A DNA stretch of 64,000 nt, taken from positions 310,001 to 374,000 of the forward strand of contig OZ037922.1 in assembly GCA_964035575.1 (NCBI GenBank), read 5' to 3'. The notes below the pieces were generated by a model. It saw only the letters and a program-made list of their open reading frames with translations. It made no database searches and was not told the origin of the DNA. The position numbers were made by a program, and so were the translations under genes. The DNA comes from Rhynchopus sp. YZ270_cl-10 (lineage: Eukaryota > Euglenozoa > Diplonemea > Diplonemida > Diplonemidae). Shown in pieces: positions 1 through 10,636 of the stretch. Position 1 is the first letter of the stretch, and each line of letters begins with the position of its first letter.

Positions 1-1587
1 TCCTCCTTTGGGTCTTTCTCGCAAAGCATTGGAATGAGCCACAATGGAATGCACCGTATGGGTTACTACCGGTTGGAGTGTTTTAGCGAAGGCCACTGAA
101 CTCTGGAGTATAAAGGAGCTATGAAGAACTGCGGTCATGGCAAACTTAGTCAGGGTCGCGGTCCTGTATAAAGGGGTTCTTGCCTGCCGGCATCAGCGGA
201 ACCACAAGCACAGTAGGAATGACGTGCCTCTCAAGACGTGATGTAGAAAGAAAGTGGTTCGTTTTCTTAGAGACCTTACCAAAGGCAAGTAAACACGACG
301 CATGCGACAGCAACACAGACCTTTGCCCATCTGCGCCTTATTTTCAACTAAGCCGCCATCACCTAGCGCCTTCGCCATACTGCTAAGCTACTCAAGAACA
401 AGAACGCAGTGCTCAGACGATACCTATCCAAACCCTCTGGCGATACCTTGCCTCTGCACTTCGTAGGTGTGGTCGGTCAGCAACTAGCAGTCACGCATCT
501 CGGGGAGGAGTGCAAGCCGACCATCAGTGATCAGCCAGTGCACATAGCCTCGAAGTAGCGCATCACCTCCAGGTAGATCGTGGTAAGGACCGCCTGCTCC
601 TGTGGCGGCAGTGATGTGGACTGCGCAAAACCCGACTGCCACACATTCACGAGCTGTGGAAGAAGAGGTGTCGGCATCTTATCCGTGCACCCTAGATGAA
701 CGCGCCACCCTACAGTAGGGACGAATGTGAAGTGAAGCTGTGGCCAGAAAGTTGTGTGACGTTGACAGAGAAGACGTGGAGAAGCGCTGCAACAGGGCAC
801 AGGCGGCGTGCATGACTGAGGCGTCCTGAGAGAAGGATTGATATTGCAAGCCTTTGATCGGATGGCAAACGTTCTCTTCTTACACACACAGTACGAAAAA
901 CACCGCAGCAGCAGCAGCAGCAGCAGCAGCAATCCTACAGTGACGGGTAGAATCTTGCACCCAGGGATCAGCCTCACCACGAGACGTCCATTGCTAGGCT
1001 GTGTCGTTTGGGTAGGCACATGGAGAAGGAGGGCTTACGCAGGTTGGTACATGGTCCAGCTAAACACCCGCACAGCGTCCAAACTCAGCGAAGACTGCGG
1101 AGTATACCGTCAGCACCTGCGCTGACGACCAGCCGTACACGAGGATGGACAGCGTGGTGTTCATCATCACTATGAATACGCCCAGTGCAAACGACCTCTA
1201 CGGCGCCGAGCGGGGGTCTCCGTCCCGACTGTCTGGCACCCGTCCCGCAGGTCATCTTAAGCAGTGTAGGCCAGGTGCGAGGATGGAAGCCAGCGTTGCC
1301 GTCAAGGTATATAACGAGCGTTGACCACCCACAAGATCACTATGAAGTGCAGGAGGAAGCGGTGAGGTGCATGGAGGGCAGATGAAGAGAGGGCAGACAT
1401 AACGACCTAGTCAGGGAGGGTGTGCCCAGCAACTAAGGGAATAACGACGGTGTCCGTCATTCCCAAGACAGTGTCGCAGGCCGAAGCTACAAGGCCTTGG
1501 TGTCATTGCGTGACTGCCCCACGAGGGCTGCAAGGATAAACGTGAACCACGATACCGTAGAGAGTTACTCAGGAGCGGGTGGGTGGG
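1..1587. other. Gene-free stretch, no recognised function
   Basis: I see no reading frame with domain-like sequence on either strand. Composition is balanced, without the long A/T runs that mark intergenic DNA further right. Two TATAAAGG strings occur near 110 and 169. No tRNA or rRNA was recognised. Confidence 0.4.
905..931. repeat. (CAG)n microsatellite
   Basis: Nine consecutive CAG/GCA units inside the gene-free left end. It is not in a credible coding frame. Confidence 0.9.
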
Positions 1588-1757
1588 AGAAATTTTAATG
1601 TCATGGTCACGTTTGCATAACATCAGAAATCATATCGCATGATTTTGGAATCGGTTGCAGAAATCATCTCTCATGATTTCTGAATCGGTTGCAGAGTTGG
1701 CTAGCCGAAAACAAAAAGGCTGATATTTGGTTGCACAAAATATAATCCTTCTTTTGT
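1588..1757. repeat. Direct repeat R1, left copy
   Basis: About 168 bp, nearly identical to 5454-5620. It contains two hairpins built on AGAAATCAT...ATGATTTCT, each followed by GAATCGGTTG, and then TTGGCTAGCC. The two copies bracket about 3.7 kb without recognisable genes. They could be terminal repeats of an element or a dispersed repeat; I see no coding capacity to decide. Confidence 0.85.
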
Positions 1758-3553
1758 TTTCGTAACGCCAAACTCTTTAACTTTTTGTTTGTTTGCTTGA
1801 GCTTACCGAATCGCTCAACTGCGATGGGAAGAATCGTGCGTGTTTTGATCTCGTCACTGGAATTCTTTCAGATGGAATTCGAGATCTGAACCGCTACGAT
1901 AATTTGAGAAATCCAGAAAGCTTCAGAGATAATGAAATCCCCAACGCAGATCTCTGGCTTTCATATCCCAACGCAGGTGAGGAGTTCATCGGGATGAAGA
2001 AGGACGAGAACGACGGAACCATGATGTCAGGGAGAGCTCTGCGCGGCAAGGGTTCGTGTCATACTTAACGTTGAAGTCTAGCGTATCGCACACAAGCTCA
2101 TGCAGCTGTACGACGCGTCGAGCCACACCCAATATCACACGTACAGCCAGCCACCACCGCCGACGCCCACATTGATAGTCGTCGTTGAACACACCACCAG
2201 CTTCCCAGACCTGCCGCTCGGCACGCAGAAGGCATTCGGCACAGAAGGATTCTCGCCCAGCATCAGATTCATGGAGTGCCCTCCACCGGCTCACAAGCGA
2301 CCACAGCCACATCACCGTTGTAGGCCCGGAAAGTGCGGAAGTCCAAGCGGTGCACCACAGTCCCAAACACAGACACGACATCGGTACACGGTCTCAGCTT
2401 AGTGTCGTTAAACATGCCAGAGTAATTCGATGTCCAGACATTGTGACACAGAGGTACCCACCACATCGGCCAGAACAGCACGCGTCGCTGCCAAGGTCCG
2501 TGCTGCCTCCATCCGTAGTCAGGATCGCTCTGGCGGGTCGTCTGGAGGATGATATGAAACAGCCACGGCCTGGAGTGTCGTGTGTCCACCTTGCAAGGTG
2601 GCTGGTCACGCGCCAGTCGATGTTCCATACACCACTCTAGGCTGACGCAGTCACTGGCGGCGGAGCGACATAACCCAGCGGCACTGCAGGTCGTGCACGC
2701 CTACGGCATCGTCGTGGTGCTCGTCGCACGAGGTACAGAGAAGATGAAGTCGTAGCTAGGGAAGTAGCACTCGGTCGCAGACGCAGTCTTGCTGGTCCCA
2801 GGGGCGGACGCCGTGCCCACATTATCACGCAGCCTGGGTCGCGGGCGGTGGCGCATAAGGTCGACGCTGTAGGGACCCCACCACGTCCGTGGGTACGAAG
2901 ATGGTCCGCGAGAGCGGGACGACAAACCAATCACACTTGAAAAAGAGTAACGCCGGACATCGCAGGAGGAGAAAGACTGAACCGACAACGTTGCGAGACC
3001 CGCAAACCCGCAAAGCCTCTATTCATACATCAGGCATGTAGGTATAGAAGTCATGTATACCCTGATGGACAGGCAGGGAATGCGCAAGGGGGGGCCTTGC
3101 AAAATTGAATGTGCTGTTGGAGAACTTTTCGAGACACTGCAGCACTGTGTGGATTAGATTGAGGTTGCTGCTGGGGTATTGTACTCGGCGCAACAGTTTT
3201 CTCATGACAACCAGGGACAGAATAACAGGAACGTCCGTCCATGCATCTCAGAGAAATCAAAACTGTACAAAAGGGGGCGCTCCACACCAGGAGTGTTTCC
3301 GACAGCTCCAAGAAGGAAGAGTACCTTGTTACAAACAACCAAGACAACCTCGCAGGTCAGAGTTCCTATCACACGCAGGCAGCCATGCGAATAGATTCAC
3401 TCTAATTTGATACTCAAAACCACCCAGCACACTCTCGGGTCGGTCAGAGCTCTACTCACACGCAGACATTGAAAACCGAGAGGAGGAGTCTGCAGACACC
3501 ACACACAAGCTGTCCACAAACCAATCCAACAGCACTGCATGACTGTGATAAAC

Positions 3554-3600
3554 GTGACGTGAAATACAAAGCCCTCCCGTGGCAGTGTACCACTACAGAT
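3554..3600 (-). repeat. Family B dispersed repeat (fragment)
   Basis: Matches the family B core GAAATACAAAGCCCTC followed by GCAGTGTACC. Strand is given as the direction in which the element would match the LINE-like tails elsewhere in the window. Confidence 0.6.
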
Positions 3601-4190
3601 CATAAGAGGAACGCACTCCTCCCGTACATCTCCACCTTCGACACAAGATAACACATCACACATATACCACAGACCCGACAGACGTAACAGAGACTGGAGA
3701 GAAAGAGGCGAACAAGATGAGGCATGAAAGGAAGGGGAACGAAGAAGAGGAAGGACGCTACCTTAAACCAAGCAGATAGGAAGCTAGCACCACATCACTG
3801 AGACACGAGTAAGTCGGATGAGCCAGGACTCTCACGCTTGGTCAGCATCAACAGTAAGTAACAGTACTAGCGTCTGAGGGAAAAGACTCAAGACACACTA
3901 CCACAAACCACTGAGACAGATCAGTCTGAGTTAGAGAACGGCTTGCAAGGCAAACCCAGCCTCACGTGCAAAGTCGCCTTTAAGCTCAGCGAAAGGTACA
4001 ACTTCATACAGACAGACAGACCATTGTGTGGAGGTGACTGATTCCCAAACCAGCCGTGCAGCAGTGCACAGGTAAGGGTGCTCTAGTCAACACAGGGAGT
4101 CAGACCACAGTGAGGAAAACCTGAAGACAAAATCTTATAAACCACTGAAACAGCACTGATTGATAAAGAGAAAATATTGAAAAGGCAAAA

Positions 4191-4220
4191 GCCAGACTCT
4201 CGTGCCTAGACACCTTCAAA
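4191..4220 (-). repeat. Family H hairpin repeat (degenerate)
   Basis: Variant of the AAGCCTCTCGTGCTTAGTCA hairpin, here with CTCTCGTGCCTAGACACCTT. Confidence 0.55.
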
Positions 4221-4330
4221 AAAAAATTAAGTGAGAGCTCCCAAACAGACACCTGAGGAAAAACCGAGGTCACACTATCACACACCACTGCAACAGCACA
4301 GTATGAGATTAGAGAAAAGAGTGTAAGATA

Positions 4331-4362
4331 GAGCCAAGCCTCTCGTGCTTAGTCATCCTTAA
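4331..4362 (-). repeat. Family H hairpin repeat
   Basis: Near-consensus copy: AAGCCTCTCGTGCTTAGTCA followed by TCCTTAAAA. Confidence 0.75.
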
Positions 4363-4579
4363 AATGAGAATTCACACAGCTAGTCTTACCTCCCAAGGCG
4401 TCCACACAGGCAGAAAACGCACAAACAACAATAAAAGCTTATCTCATGCTGCCGGAGCACACTGAGTTCCACACCTGCGACATGGGTGGCACTATGCTGC
4501 CTGACTGCTCCCTTGGCACACCACTTCAGTACTGCAACACCCAGACAGTCATGCGAACAGAGAGGAAGTGTCTGAAAAC

Positions 4580-4945
4580 CCAGGCAGACCTAGTGCAAGA
4601 GTGGTTAGTTATAGCAGTAGCAGTAGCAGTAGCAGTAGTCATCCAGTGATCTAAACCAGATGCTCACTCAGGCAGACCTAGTGCAAGAGTGGTTATTGTA
4701 GCAGTAGCAGTAGCAGTAGTCATCCGGTGATCTAAACCAGGCTCACTCAGGCAGACCTAGTGCAAGAGTGGTTATTGTAGCAGTAGCAGTAGCAGTAGTC
4801 ATCCGGTGATCTAAACCAGGCTCACTCAGGCAGACCTAGTGCAAGAGTGGTTATTGTAGCAGTAGCAGTAGCAGTAGTCATCCAGTGATCTAAACCAGAT
4901 GCTCACTCAGGCAGACCTAGTGCAAGAGTGGTTATTTGTAGCAGT
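4580..4945. repeat. Minisatellite, ~80-bp unit, five copies
   Basis: Units begin with AGACCTAGTGCAAGAGTGG at about 4585, 4674, 4754, 4833 and 4914 (spacing 89, 80, 79, 81). Each contains an internal (GTAGCA)n tract of varying length and GTGATCTAAACCAG. The copies are nearly identical, so the array is young or homogenised. Confidence 0.92.
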
Positions 4946-5018
4946 AGAAGAATGGGTCAGAGTACTTGTGTATATAGCCATACGTATAAACAATTCAAGA
5001 TCTAAAAGTGAAGTTAAT

Positions 5019-5083
5019 GATGCAGACACCTCCCGCTGACCCACGTACGATGCCAGCACGATGAAAGCACAAGTACCTATCTA
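5019..5083 (-). repeat. Family D dispersed repeat
   Basis: Recognised by GATGCAGACACC, CTGACCCACGTACGATGCC and GAAAGCACAAGTACC. It is followed directly by a family H module. Confidence 0.7.
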
Positions 5084-5118
5084 AAGATGAACCCAAGCCT
5101 CGTGGGCTTATTCAGCCA
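5083..5118 (-). repeat. Family H hairpin repeat
   Basis: AAAGATGAACCCAAGCCTCG, then GGGCTTATTCAGCCAC. The stem is preserved although the loop is altered. Confidence 0.6.
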
Positions 5119-5453
5119 CACAAAAGAGTGCACGCGGATAACACAAAACAGACGGACGAAACAGACACCAGCGTGAACAGGACGAACAGGACGGGGCGAG
5201 GGAAGCCCAACCGGGAAACAAGAGGGGAGGCTTTCTTTTTCTCTGAGGGAGATGGGAGGGGAGAGGGGGGGGTTGGCTAGTCTCTACCACCTAGGGCAAA
5301 ACCGTATGGACACAATAAGTAGAATCAGAGTTCAAGAAGCGAGCTACCGTCAAGTCGTAGCATCGTTAAGAGATCAAGTGAACAGAGATTCTTTAGTGTC
5401 ACGTTCGCGATTTACACAACCTTGAAAACCATACCTGATGATTTCCTAATTGT

Positions 5454-5620
5454 AGAAATTTTAATGTCATGGTCACGTTTGCATAACATCAGAAATCATA
5501 TCGCATGTTTTTGGAATCGGTTGCAGAAATCATCTCTCATGATTTCTGAATCGGTTGCAGAGTTGGCTAGCCGAAAACAAAAAGGCTGATATTTGGTTGC
5601 ACAAAATATAATCCTTCTTT
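5454..5620. repeat. Direct repeat R1, right copy
   Basis: Same sequence and orientation as 1588-1757, with one visible substitution in the first hairpin. It ends in a poly-T tract at the point where composition changes to homopolymer-rich DNA. Confidence 0.85.
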
Positions 5621-6170
5621 TTTTTTTTTTTTGTTCTTTGATACGTTGTGCGCTCATGTGTACAACGATCTTTGAAAAAGATTTTTTTTTGTTGGATTTT
5701 TTTTCTTATTCTTTGCGTTGTGAAAAGAGAAGCAAGTAAAAAGTCCACGCAGCCTTTCCCCGCCTATCTCTCGTTTCGTGATATTTTTTTTGGGGGGGCA
5801 TAAATGCTGTAAAATACTGTTAGGAAGGCATCGCTTCACGTCCGACTGACGCGCTGTGGTTGACATGGACAATACGAGACTGGAGAAACTGTGGATTGTT
5901 AAAATTTAAGGAAAAAGAAAAACTTGAGAGAGCGATGCATGTTGTGCACACAGCTCAAACAAAAAAAAACAAAAAAAAAAAAAGAGTAGCAGCACAGTGT
6001 GAGTGTGTAACACAAAAACAAAAACAAAACTTTATTTTAAAAATCTGTTCGCTAAGTGAGACTTCAGCCCCTCCCGTCGTTTTCGCTAATAATTTTGAAG
6101 AAAAAAATGAATGCAAAGAGGTATGGATTGGAGTGTTCGTTTCGTTGGCATTGCAAAAACAAAAAGAAGA

Positions 6171-6217
6171 AAAGTTTATAAGATGACCTTAGCCTCTCGT
6201 GCTTAGTCACCTTAAAG
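6171..6217 (-). repeat. Family H hairpin repeat
   Basis: Preceded by AAGAAGAAAAGTTTATAAGA, then a near-consensus hairpin. It abuts a family B element on its right. Confidence 0.8.
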
Positions 6218-6221
6218 AAAG

Positions 6222-6290
6222 TTGACTTGAAAATACAAAGCCCTCTCGTGACAGTGTACCTTTGGTATGACCGGCTGTACCAGGGAAAGA
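6222..6290 (-). repeat. Family B dispersed repeat
   Basis: Contains TTGAAAATACAAAGCCCTCT, GTGACAGTGTACCTTTGGTA and GGCTGTACC. It sits directly beside family H modules on both sides. Confidence 0.8.
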
Positions 6291-6308
6291 AGTTTTGTAA
6301 AGGTGCCC

Positions 6309-6341
6309 CCCTAAGCCTCTCGTGTTTAGTAGTATACCTTT
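6309..6341 (-). repeat. Family H hairpin repeat
   Basis: CTAAGCCTCTCGTGTTTAGT. The stem CTAA(G/A)C/GTTTAG is maintained with a G-T pair. Confidence 0.7.
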
Positions 6342-6460
6342 ATTCAAAAAAAAGGGGGGGTGCCAAAGTTGGTTGTTGTGTTTGCCAGTGAGGGAAAGTG
6401 TGCAAAAAAGGAAAGAATATGTGAAAAAGTATTGTGAGGACCCAACAATTTTTTTTCTCT

Positions 6461-6508
6461 TTGATAATTTGTTGGATTAGCGTCGCTGCCACGCAAGCAG
6501 TCTGCATT
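6461..6508 (-). repeat. Family E repeat (degenerate)
   Basis: TTGATAATTTGTTGGATTAG followed by GTCGCTGCCACGCAAGC. A diverged copy of the element at 6991-7057. Confidence 0.5.
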
Positions 6509-6751
6509 TTTTTTTTTCCTGTAGTATTTGAACAGAATAATTGCTTTGAATGAAAAAGCCCGCGACAGTGTACCAAAAAAAAATATAACAATCTAAGGGG
6601 TAAAGGCGACTTTAATAAAAATCAATCTCCTGCAAGATAGACCCTTCACTTTTTTTGTGGGATCACTGAACACTGCAAGGCAAAAAAATTTTGTTTGGTT
6701 ACTTAAAAGCAAAACAGCCTTTTCTTTCATCGTGAAGAGAACGAAGAAAAG

Positions 6752-6798
6752 AAAAGTTTATAAGATGACCCTAAGCCTCTCGTGCTTAGTCACCTTAA
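6752..6798 (-). repeat. Family H hairpin repeat
   Basis: GAAAAGTTTATAAGATGACC followed by the consensus hairpin and GTCACCTTAAG. Confidence 0.85.
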
Positions 6799-6842
6799 GT
6801 ATGGAATGAGACCATGCGGGGAAGGTGGTATGGCGTAGGCAA

Positions 6843-6897
6843 GAAAAGTTGAAAGTGCAAACGCCTCACCGTTCATCGGCGGATGCAGGCACTGGGA
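6843..6897 (-). repeat. Family C dispersed repeat
   Basis: GTTGAAAGTGCAAACGCCTC, then CGTTCATCGGCGGATGCAGG and CACTG. A second, truncated copy follows at about 6901-6925. It shares its end with the LINE 3' tail. Confidence 0.8.
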
Positions 6898-6990
6898 AGA
6901 AAAAGTTGAAAGTGCAAAGAAAGCGGCAATACACACTTCAACAAGCGTCCGTGTTTAAAACGTATTAAAAACGAGTTTTTTTTTTTTTTT

Positions 6991-7057
6991 TTGATAAATT
7001 GTTGGAGTAGTGTAGTTGCCTCGGTTGTGTTGCCACAGTTTGTGCAATCTCCACTTT
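6991..7057 (-). repeat. Family E dispersed repeat
   Basis: TTGTTGGAGTAGTGTAGTTG, then TTGCCACAGTTTGTGCAATC. Almost identical to 20148-20216. Confidence 0.85.
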
Positions 7058-7250
7058 ATTTTTAAAAAATAGTATAGTGTAGACTGATCGAAGGGTTGCT
7101 TTTTGAAGCGAAATTTTACTTGTTTTCATCAATCGTTGTGTTTTTTTCTCTGTGTTTTTATGCATGCAATGATTGGCGACCCGTATCGGAGGAACTATTT
7201 TCCTCCGTTCAGCTACGCCTGCAGGTATAAATAAAAAAAAGTTGTATGTT

Positions 7251-7283
7251 GAACTCTAAGCCTCTCGTGCTTAGTCTTCCAAA
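7251..7283 (-). repeat. Family H hairpin repeat
   Basis: CTCTAAGCCTCTCGTGCTTA followed by GTCTTCC. The hairpin stem is intact. Confidence 0.75.
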
Positions 7284-7559
7284 AAAAAAAAAATCTAGTG
7301 ACAGAACACGTTTGCATGAAAAGGGTGATTTTTTTCACCCGTTGGTTCAGGGCTTTTTCTAGGATTTCGGTTTTTTTCTACTACTGTACTTTAAGAATAA
7401 CTGTGAACCCCCCAAGTAAGTGTGGCGGGGAGGTGTTTTGGGTAAAGATCCCATGCAGGCTGAAGCAATCGTTAGAAGAGGAGACTGTGCCTGTCATTGC
7501 ACATCTAAAAAAAAAACAAAATTGTGAATTTGAAGAGGGGAAAAAAAGTGTCAAAAGAA

Positions 7560-7608
7560 AAGTGAAGTTGATAGTGCAAACGTCTCTGGGACGCAAGGCA
7601 CTGACACA
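7560..7608 (-). repeat. Family C repeat identical to the LINE tail
   Basis: Matches the LINE 3' end (42815-42862) almost base for base: GTGAAGTTGATAGTGCAAAC, TCTCTGGGACGCA, GGCACTGACAC. Similarity stops at the point where the LINE hairpin begins, so only the tail is shared. Confidence 0.85.
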
Positions 7609-8201
7609 AAGAAAAAAATACGATCATTGTGGAGGCTGGCACAATGATGGGTAAAATATGAGAATCGTTGATTGGTAACCTGGTCTTTCACCTCTCTTTT
7701 GCTGAGTCGCGTTTGACCAATGGAGAACCAAAAAGGGGGGGAATGTTTTTTTATTTGATTTACTGATTTACTGACTGCTACCACAGGTGATACCAGCCAC
7801 AGTTTTTCGTCTACAGAATCCCTAGCGATGAAGGCAAAAAAAAGGGGGGGGAAAGAACGTTCATATAAACAAAATGTGCAGTATTTGTTCAGGCAAGTTT
7901 TGTCCCTGCATCAAAAAGCTCTTTTAGTGAACTTCTTCAAAAAAGGTGTAGTAATTTGGGTGTTATTTGGCAACAACAACAACAACAACAACAGCAAACA
8001 AAAAAAAAAATGCAATGCAATGCAAACAAAAAGCTCTCCAATCTCCATTTTTTCTCCTTTTTTTTTTTTTTTCCCATTTTCAAAGAAACGCTTTTTTTGA
8101 CGGTAAAATAGGGGGCACTCATACAAACCCACTCCACCAAACCACTCTAACTCTTGGGGAAAACTTCGACCCCCATTTTTTTCCCCCTTCTATTATTTTC
8201 A

Positions 8202-9095
8202 TCAAAAGACCGCAGCAGGATGCATCACCCCTTGGCAATACCCTGCATACAGTCCTGACTGTGCACACCATGCTTGGGTGTATTGTGGGGCAAACACTGC
8301 TTGCTGCTGGATCATATTGTGCATCTGGGGTGTTCCTCCTGCGATATCATTTGCAACGATGGCATCGGCACTAAGGACTTGGGTGAATTCGAATTTTTTT
8401 GCAGAAGCGGCGGTAGAACCTTGGAGGTGGAGCTGTTCTGCTGCGTCACACAACGAAGTGATGTCCAGCGACAATGACGCAACCGTAGAGCACGACAATG
8501 CACTGTCAGCTGGAGACACCACTCCAGCCGCAGTGTCAGCGCCATAGGTCAACTCCTTCAACGCGCCGTCTGCCACCTCCTCCTCGCGTACGTACAGATC
8601 CCACTCAATCACCTTCAAATACTCGCGTTCAATGCTGTTCACATCCTCCAAGCTGATCCCCGCGATGTTCCCATAGTGTGTCATGCACACCCTCCGGTCG
8701 TCCGACGCCTTCGCTGCGCATACAAACGCACCCAGGAGAAGACGGTGTACGTTCAAAGAGGTCAATCTCATCTTACGACACAACCTGTCCACATGGACCG
8801 CCATCGCCACGAATGTCCCTGGGCTGGACCCGCCATATTTGCAGAGACGTACAAGAAAGTCGTTGATACTAATCCCAGCTGCCCACTGCCCTTCAAACAC
8901 AGGGTTGTAAATGTACGGTGTCCCCCAGTCTGCTGCTGAGGAGGCGGTTGTCGCTGACCCGGGTTCGTTCACCGCAGCCCGGTCGTCGTTTGAGCTGACC
9001 ACCTCCTCTAGCTTCTCTGCAAGGTCGACCAAGACTGGGTGATAACTCTGTGTCGTCTGCACATCTCTCAGACTCCTGGTGCTTGGGACACGCAT
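8202..9095 (-). CDS. PHO80-type (P/U) cyclin
   Basis: A 297-residue single-exon protein starting at an ATG (9093-9095). Residues about 70-170 form one cyclin box: GISINDFLVRLCKYGGSSP, then FVAMAVHVDRLCRKM, VHRLLLGAFVCAAKASDD and LEDVNSIEREYLKVIEWDL. This arrangement, with VNSIEREYLKVIEWDL closing the box, is typical of the Pho80/Pcl and kinetoplastid P/U cyclins, which bind and activate cyclin-dependent kinases. The N-terminus (about 70 residues) and the Ala/Ser/Gln-rich C-terminus look disordered. Only one cyclin fold is visible, as usual for this class. Which CDK it partners, and whether it acts in phosphate sensing or the cell cycle, cannot be read from the sequence. A polypyrimidine tract lies just upstream of the start. 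Confidence 0.85.
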   Translation of the reverse strand: MRVPSTRSLRDVQTTQSYHPVLVDLAEKLEEVVSSNDDRAAVNEPGSATTASSAADWGTPYIYNPVFEGQWAAGISINDFLVRLCKYGGSSPGTFVAMAVHVDRLCRKMRLTSLNVHRLLLGAFVCAAKASDDRRVCMTHYGNIAGISLEDVNSIEREYLKVIEWDLYVREEEVADGALKELTYGADTAAGVVSPADSALSCSTVASLSLDITSLCDAAEQLHLQGSTAASAKKFEFTQVLSADAIVANDIAGGTPQMHNMIQQQAVFAPQYTQAWCAQSGLYAGYCQGVMHPAAVF

Positions 9096-9271
9096 GGTAA
9101 AAGGGGGAAGAGAGAGAAGAAAGATGGGGTCAAAAAAGGGGGGGAGTTGAAATGTACGGCCAGAAAAACAAAGGGTGGGGGGGAAGAGGTAGTGTATTTG
9201 GTGTTGTGTGTTTTTTTTGTGGGTAAAGTGCTCTGTAGGGTGTTGGAAGTGGTTTGTAGGGGGGGAAAGAA

Positions 9272-9357
9272 AGTGAAGTTATTATTGCAGGTAACTCCAA
9301 CTGACCCACTGTACGATGCCAAGCCATCCGGAGGAAAGCACAAAGTACCCTGCGGTC
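9272..9357 (-). repeat. Family D dispersed repeat
   Basis: Starts with AAGTGAAGTTATTATTGCAG, a junction resembling the family C/LINE tail. It continues with CTGACCCACTGTACGATGCC and GGAAAGCACAAAGTACCCTG. Confidence 0.8.
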
Positions 9358-9368
9358 GTGTAAAAAGA

Positions 9369-9434
9369 AACCTTGGCTTGAAATACAACAGCCCTCTTCG
9401 TGTGTACCTTTGGTATGAGATTGGATGTACCAGA
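9369..9434 (-). repeat. Family B dispersed repeat
   Basis: CTTGAAATACAACAGCCCTC, GTGTACCTTTGGTATGAGAT and GGATGTACC. It lies directly after a family D copy. Confidence 0.75.
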
Positions 9435-9557
9435 ACAGTTTGTGAGAATGGTAGACTTCACCTCGGCATCTCTTAGTAACACATTACACAATCACAATTG
9501 GAATCACACAGTATCAGATGTGTGCTCAGGCACAAAGGGTGTAGAATAATACAAGGT

Positions 9558-9598
9558 TATGAGATGACCCTGAGTCTCTCGTGTTTAGTCATCCTGAA
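9558..9598 (-). repeat. Family H hairpin repeat
   Basis: ATGAGATGACCCTGAGTCTC then TCGTGTTTAGTCATCCTGAA. Diverged copy. Confidence 0.65.
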
Positions 9599-10026
9599 TA
9601 AGGCGAATGTTGATAGTTGAATAAAACGATGGGGCTGTGGGGGGGAATTAAGTAGGTGGTCAAAAAAAAGGGGGGGAAAGGGATGTGGTGTGTGTTTCTT
9701 TGTTGGGTCTAACAAAAAATGGCAGTGTAAACTGTACATTTGTCTTTTTTTTTATTGTCCCACGCGAACCTCCCCCCCAAAAAAAATACCTGGAAAATTT
9801 TATGTTGATATAGACAAGAAGCAGTCGGTAATACAACTTCGAGCCAAGCTTTTTTGGAACAGATTTTTTTTTTTTTTTTGAATTTTTCCCCCCATTTTCA
9901 CTCACAATCTCACCGCAAAATACATAAAAAGTTCGTTCACCCTGAACGTCTCCTGTTGTAGCCAGATCCTTCTTTAGATGGCGTACATGTGAAAAACCTA
10001 GGAAGGGGGGGAAAAAAAGAGAAAAA

Positions 10027-10068
10027 GTTGTATAAGATGAACATACGCCTCACAGAAGATGTTTAAAG
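10027..10068 (-). repeat. Family H-like repeat (degenerate)
   Basis: GTTGTATAAGATGAACATAC followed by GCCTCAC. The leader is conserved and the hairpin largely lost. Confidence 0.45.
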
Positions 10069-10156
10069 ATAAATTGATAAAAAGAAGAGACGTTGAAAGT
10101 GCAAAATAACAACACACACACATTCAAAAAAAGAGAACAATTGAACGCAATCGGTA

Positions 10157-10235
10157 TTGATGCAGACACACCTCCGACTGACCCACTGCACGATGCCAGC
10201 CATCCCAGGTGGAAGCACAAAGTACCCTGCAGCCA
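10157..10235 (-). repeat. Family D dispersed repeat
   Basis: TTGATGCAGACACACCTCCG, CTGACCCACTGCACGATGCC and GGAAGCACAAAGTACCCTGC. Confidence 0.8.
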
Positions 10236-10636
10236 AGAGAAGGTGTAAAAGGAAACGCCTTGCCGTACCGTAGTGAACGGGGGGGATAAAAAAAAAACAA
10301 CCGCTCGTCAGCTGGCGGCCCCCACCAAAAAAGAAGATGGGAGGAGGGTGACAAAAAGACGGAAGTCTTTTGTTTTTTTTTTTCCTTTTTCCCACTCCCA
10401 CAAAAAATCCCCCCCCAAATACATACAACGCTCTGGACCAAAAATACAAAATTCACTTGAATGCAGTCCTACATAAATTTTTTGATTTATCTCTGATACA
10501 AGAGAAAAGAGGGGTTAACTAAGGGTCGAGATCTCATTTGACTAAATCAAGATGGGCATCTTAACTAAGGAAAATCGCTTCACACAAAAAAAAAAAAAAC
10601 CAAAGAATTCCCCCCTTCCAAGACCCTCCCCCTGTC

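Larger units (their letters stand above)
1758..4579. other. Gene-free stretch between R1 copies
   Basis: No supported gene. The part from about 3.7 to 4.45 kb consists of loosely repeated ~150-170-bp blocks. They share phrases such as CACACCACTG and a degenerate form of the family H hairpin (around 3825, 3950, 4191 and 4331). A family B fragment lies at 3554-3600. Confidence 0.4.
5621..8201. other. Gene-free, homopolymer-rich intergenic region
   Basis: Long A or T runs and many stops; no credible gene. It is packed with short dispersed repeats of families H, B, C and E, listed separately, and an (AAC)n tract near 7972-7993. On the gene-sense strand this is the region downstream of the cyclin stop codon. 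Confidence 0.6.
9096..10636. other. Intergenic region with dispersed repeats
   Basis: No gene seen. It holds copies of families D, B, H and a truncated C (10089-10103). The rest is A-, T- and G-runs. On the gene strand it separates the channel stop from the cyclin start. Confidence 0.6.

Noticed and set aside
1588-5620. Long terminal repeats of an LTR element
   Set aside because: The paired repeats enclose no recognisable element genes and lack clear end motifs; left as direct repeats of unknown nature.
7298-7654. 118-codon plus-strand ORF
   Set aside because: Runs through a family C repeat and homopolymers; no domain-like sequence; amino-acid composition follows A/T runs.
5621-8201. CRISPR-like array from regularly recurring hairpins
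   Set aside because: Copies are diverged, irregularly spaced, intermixed with other families and occur in a eukaryotic genome.
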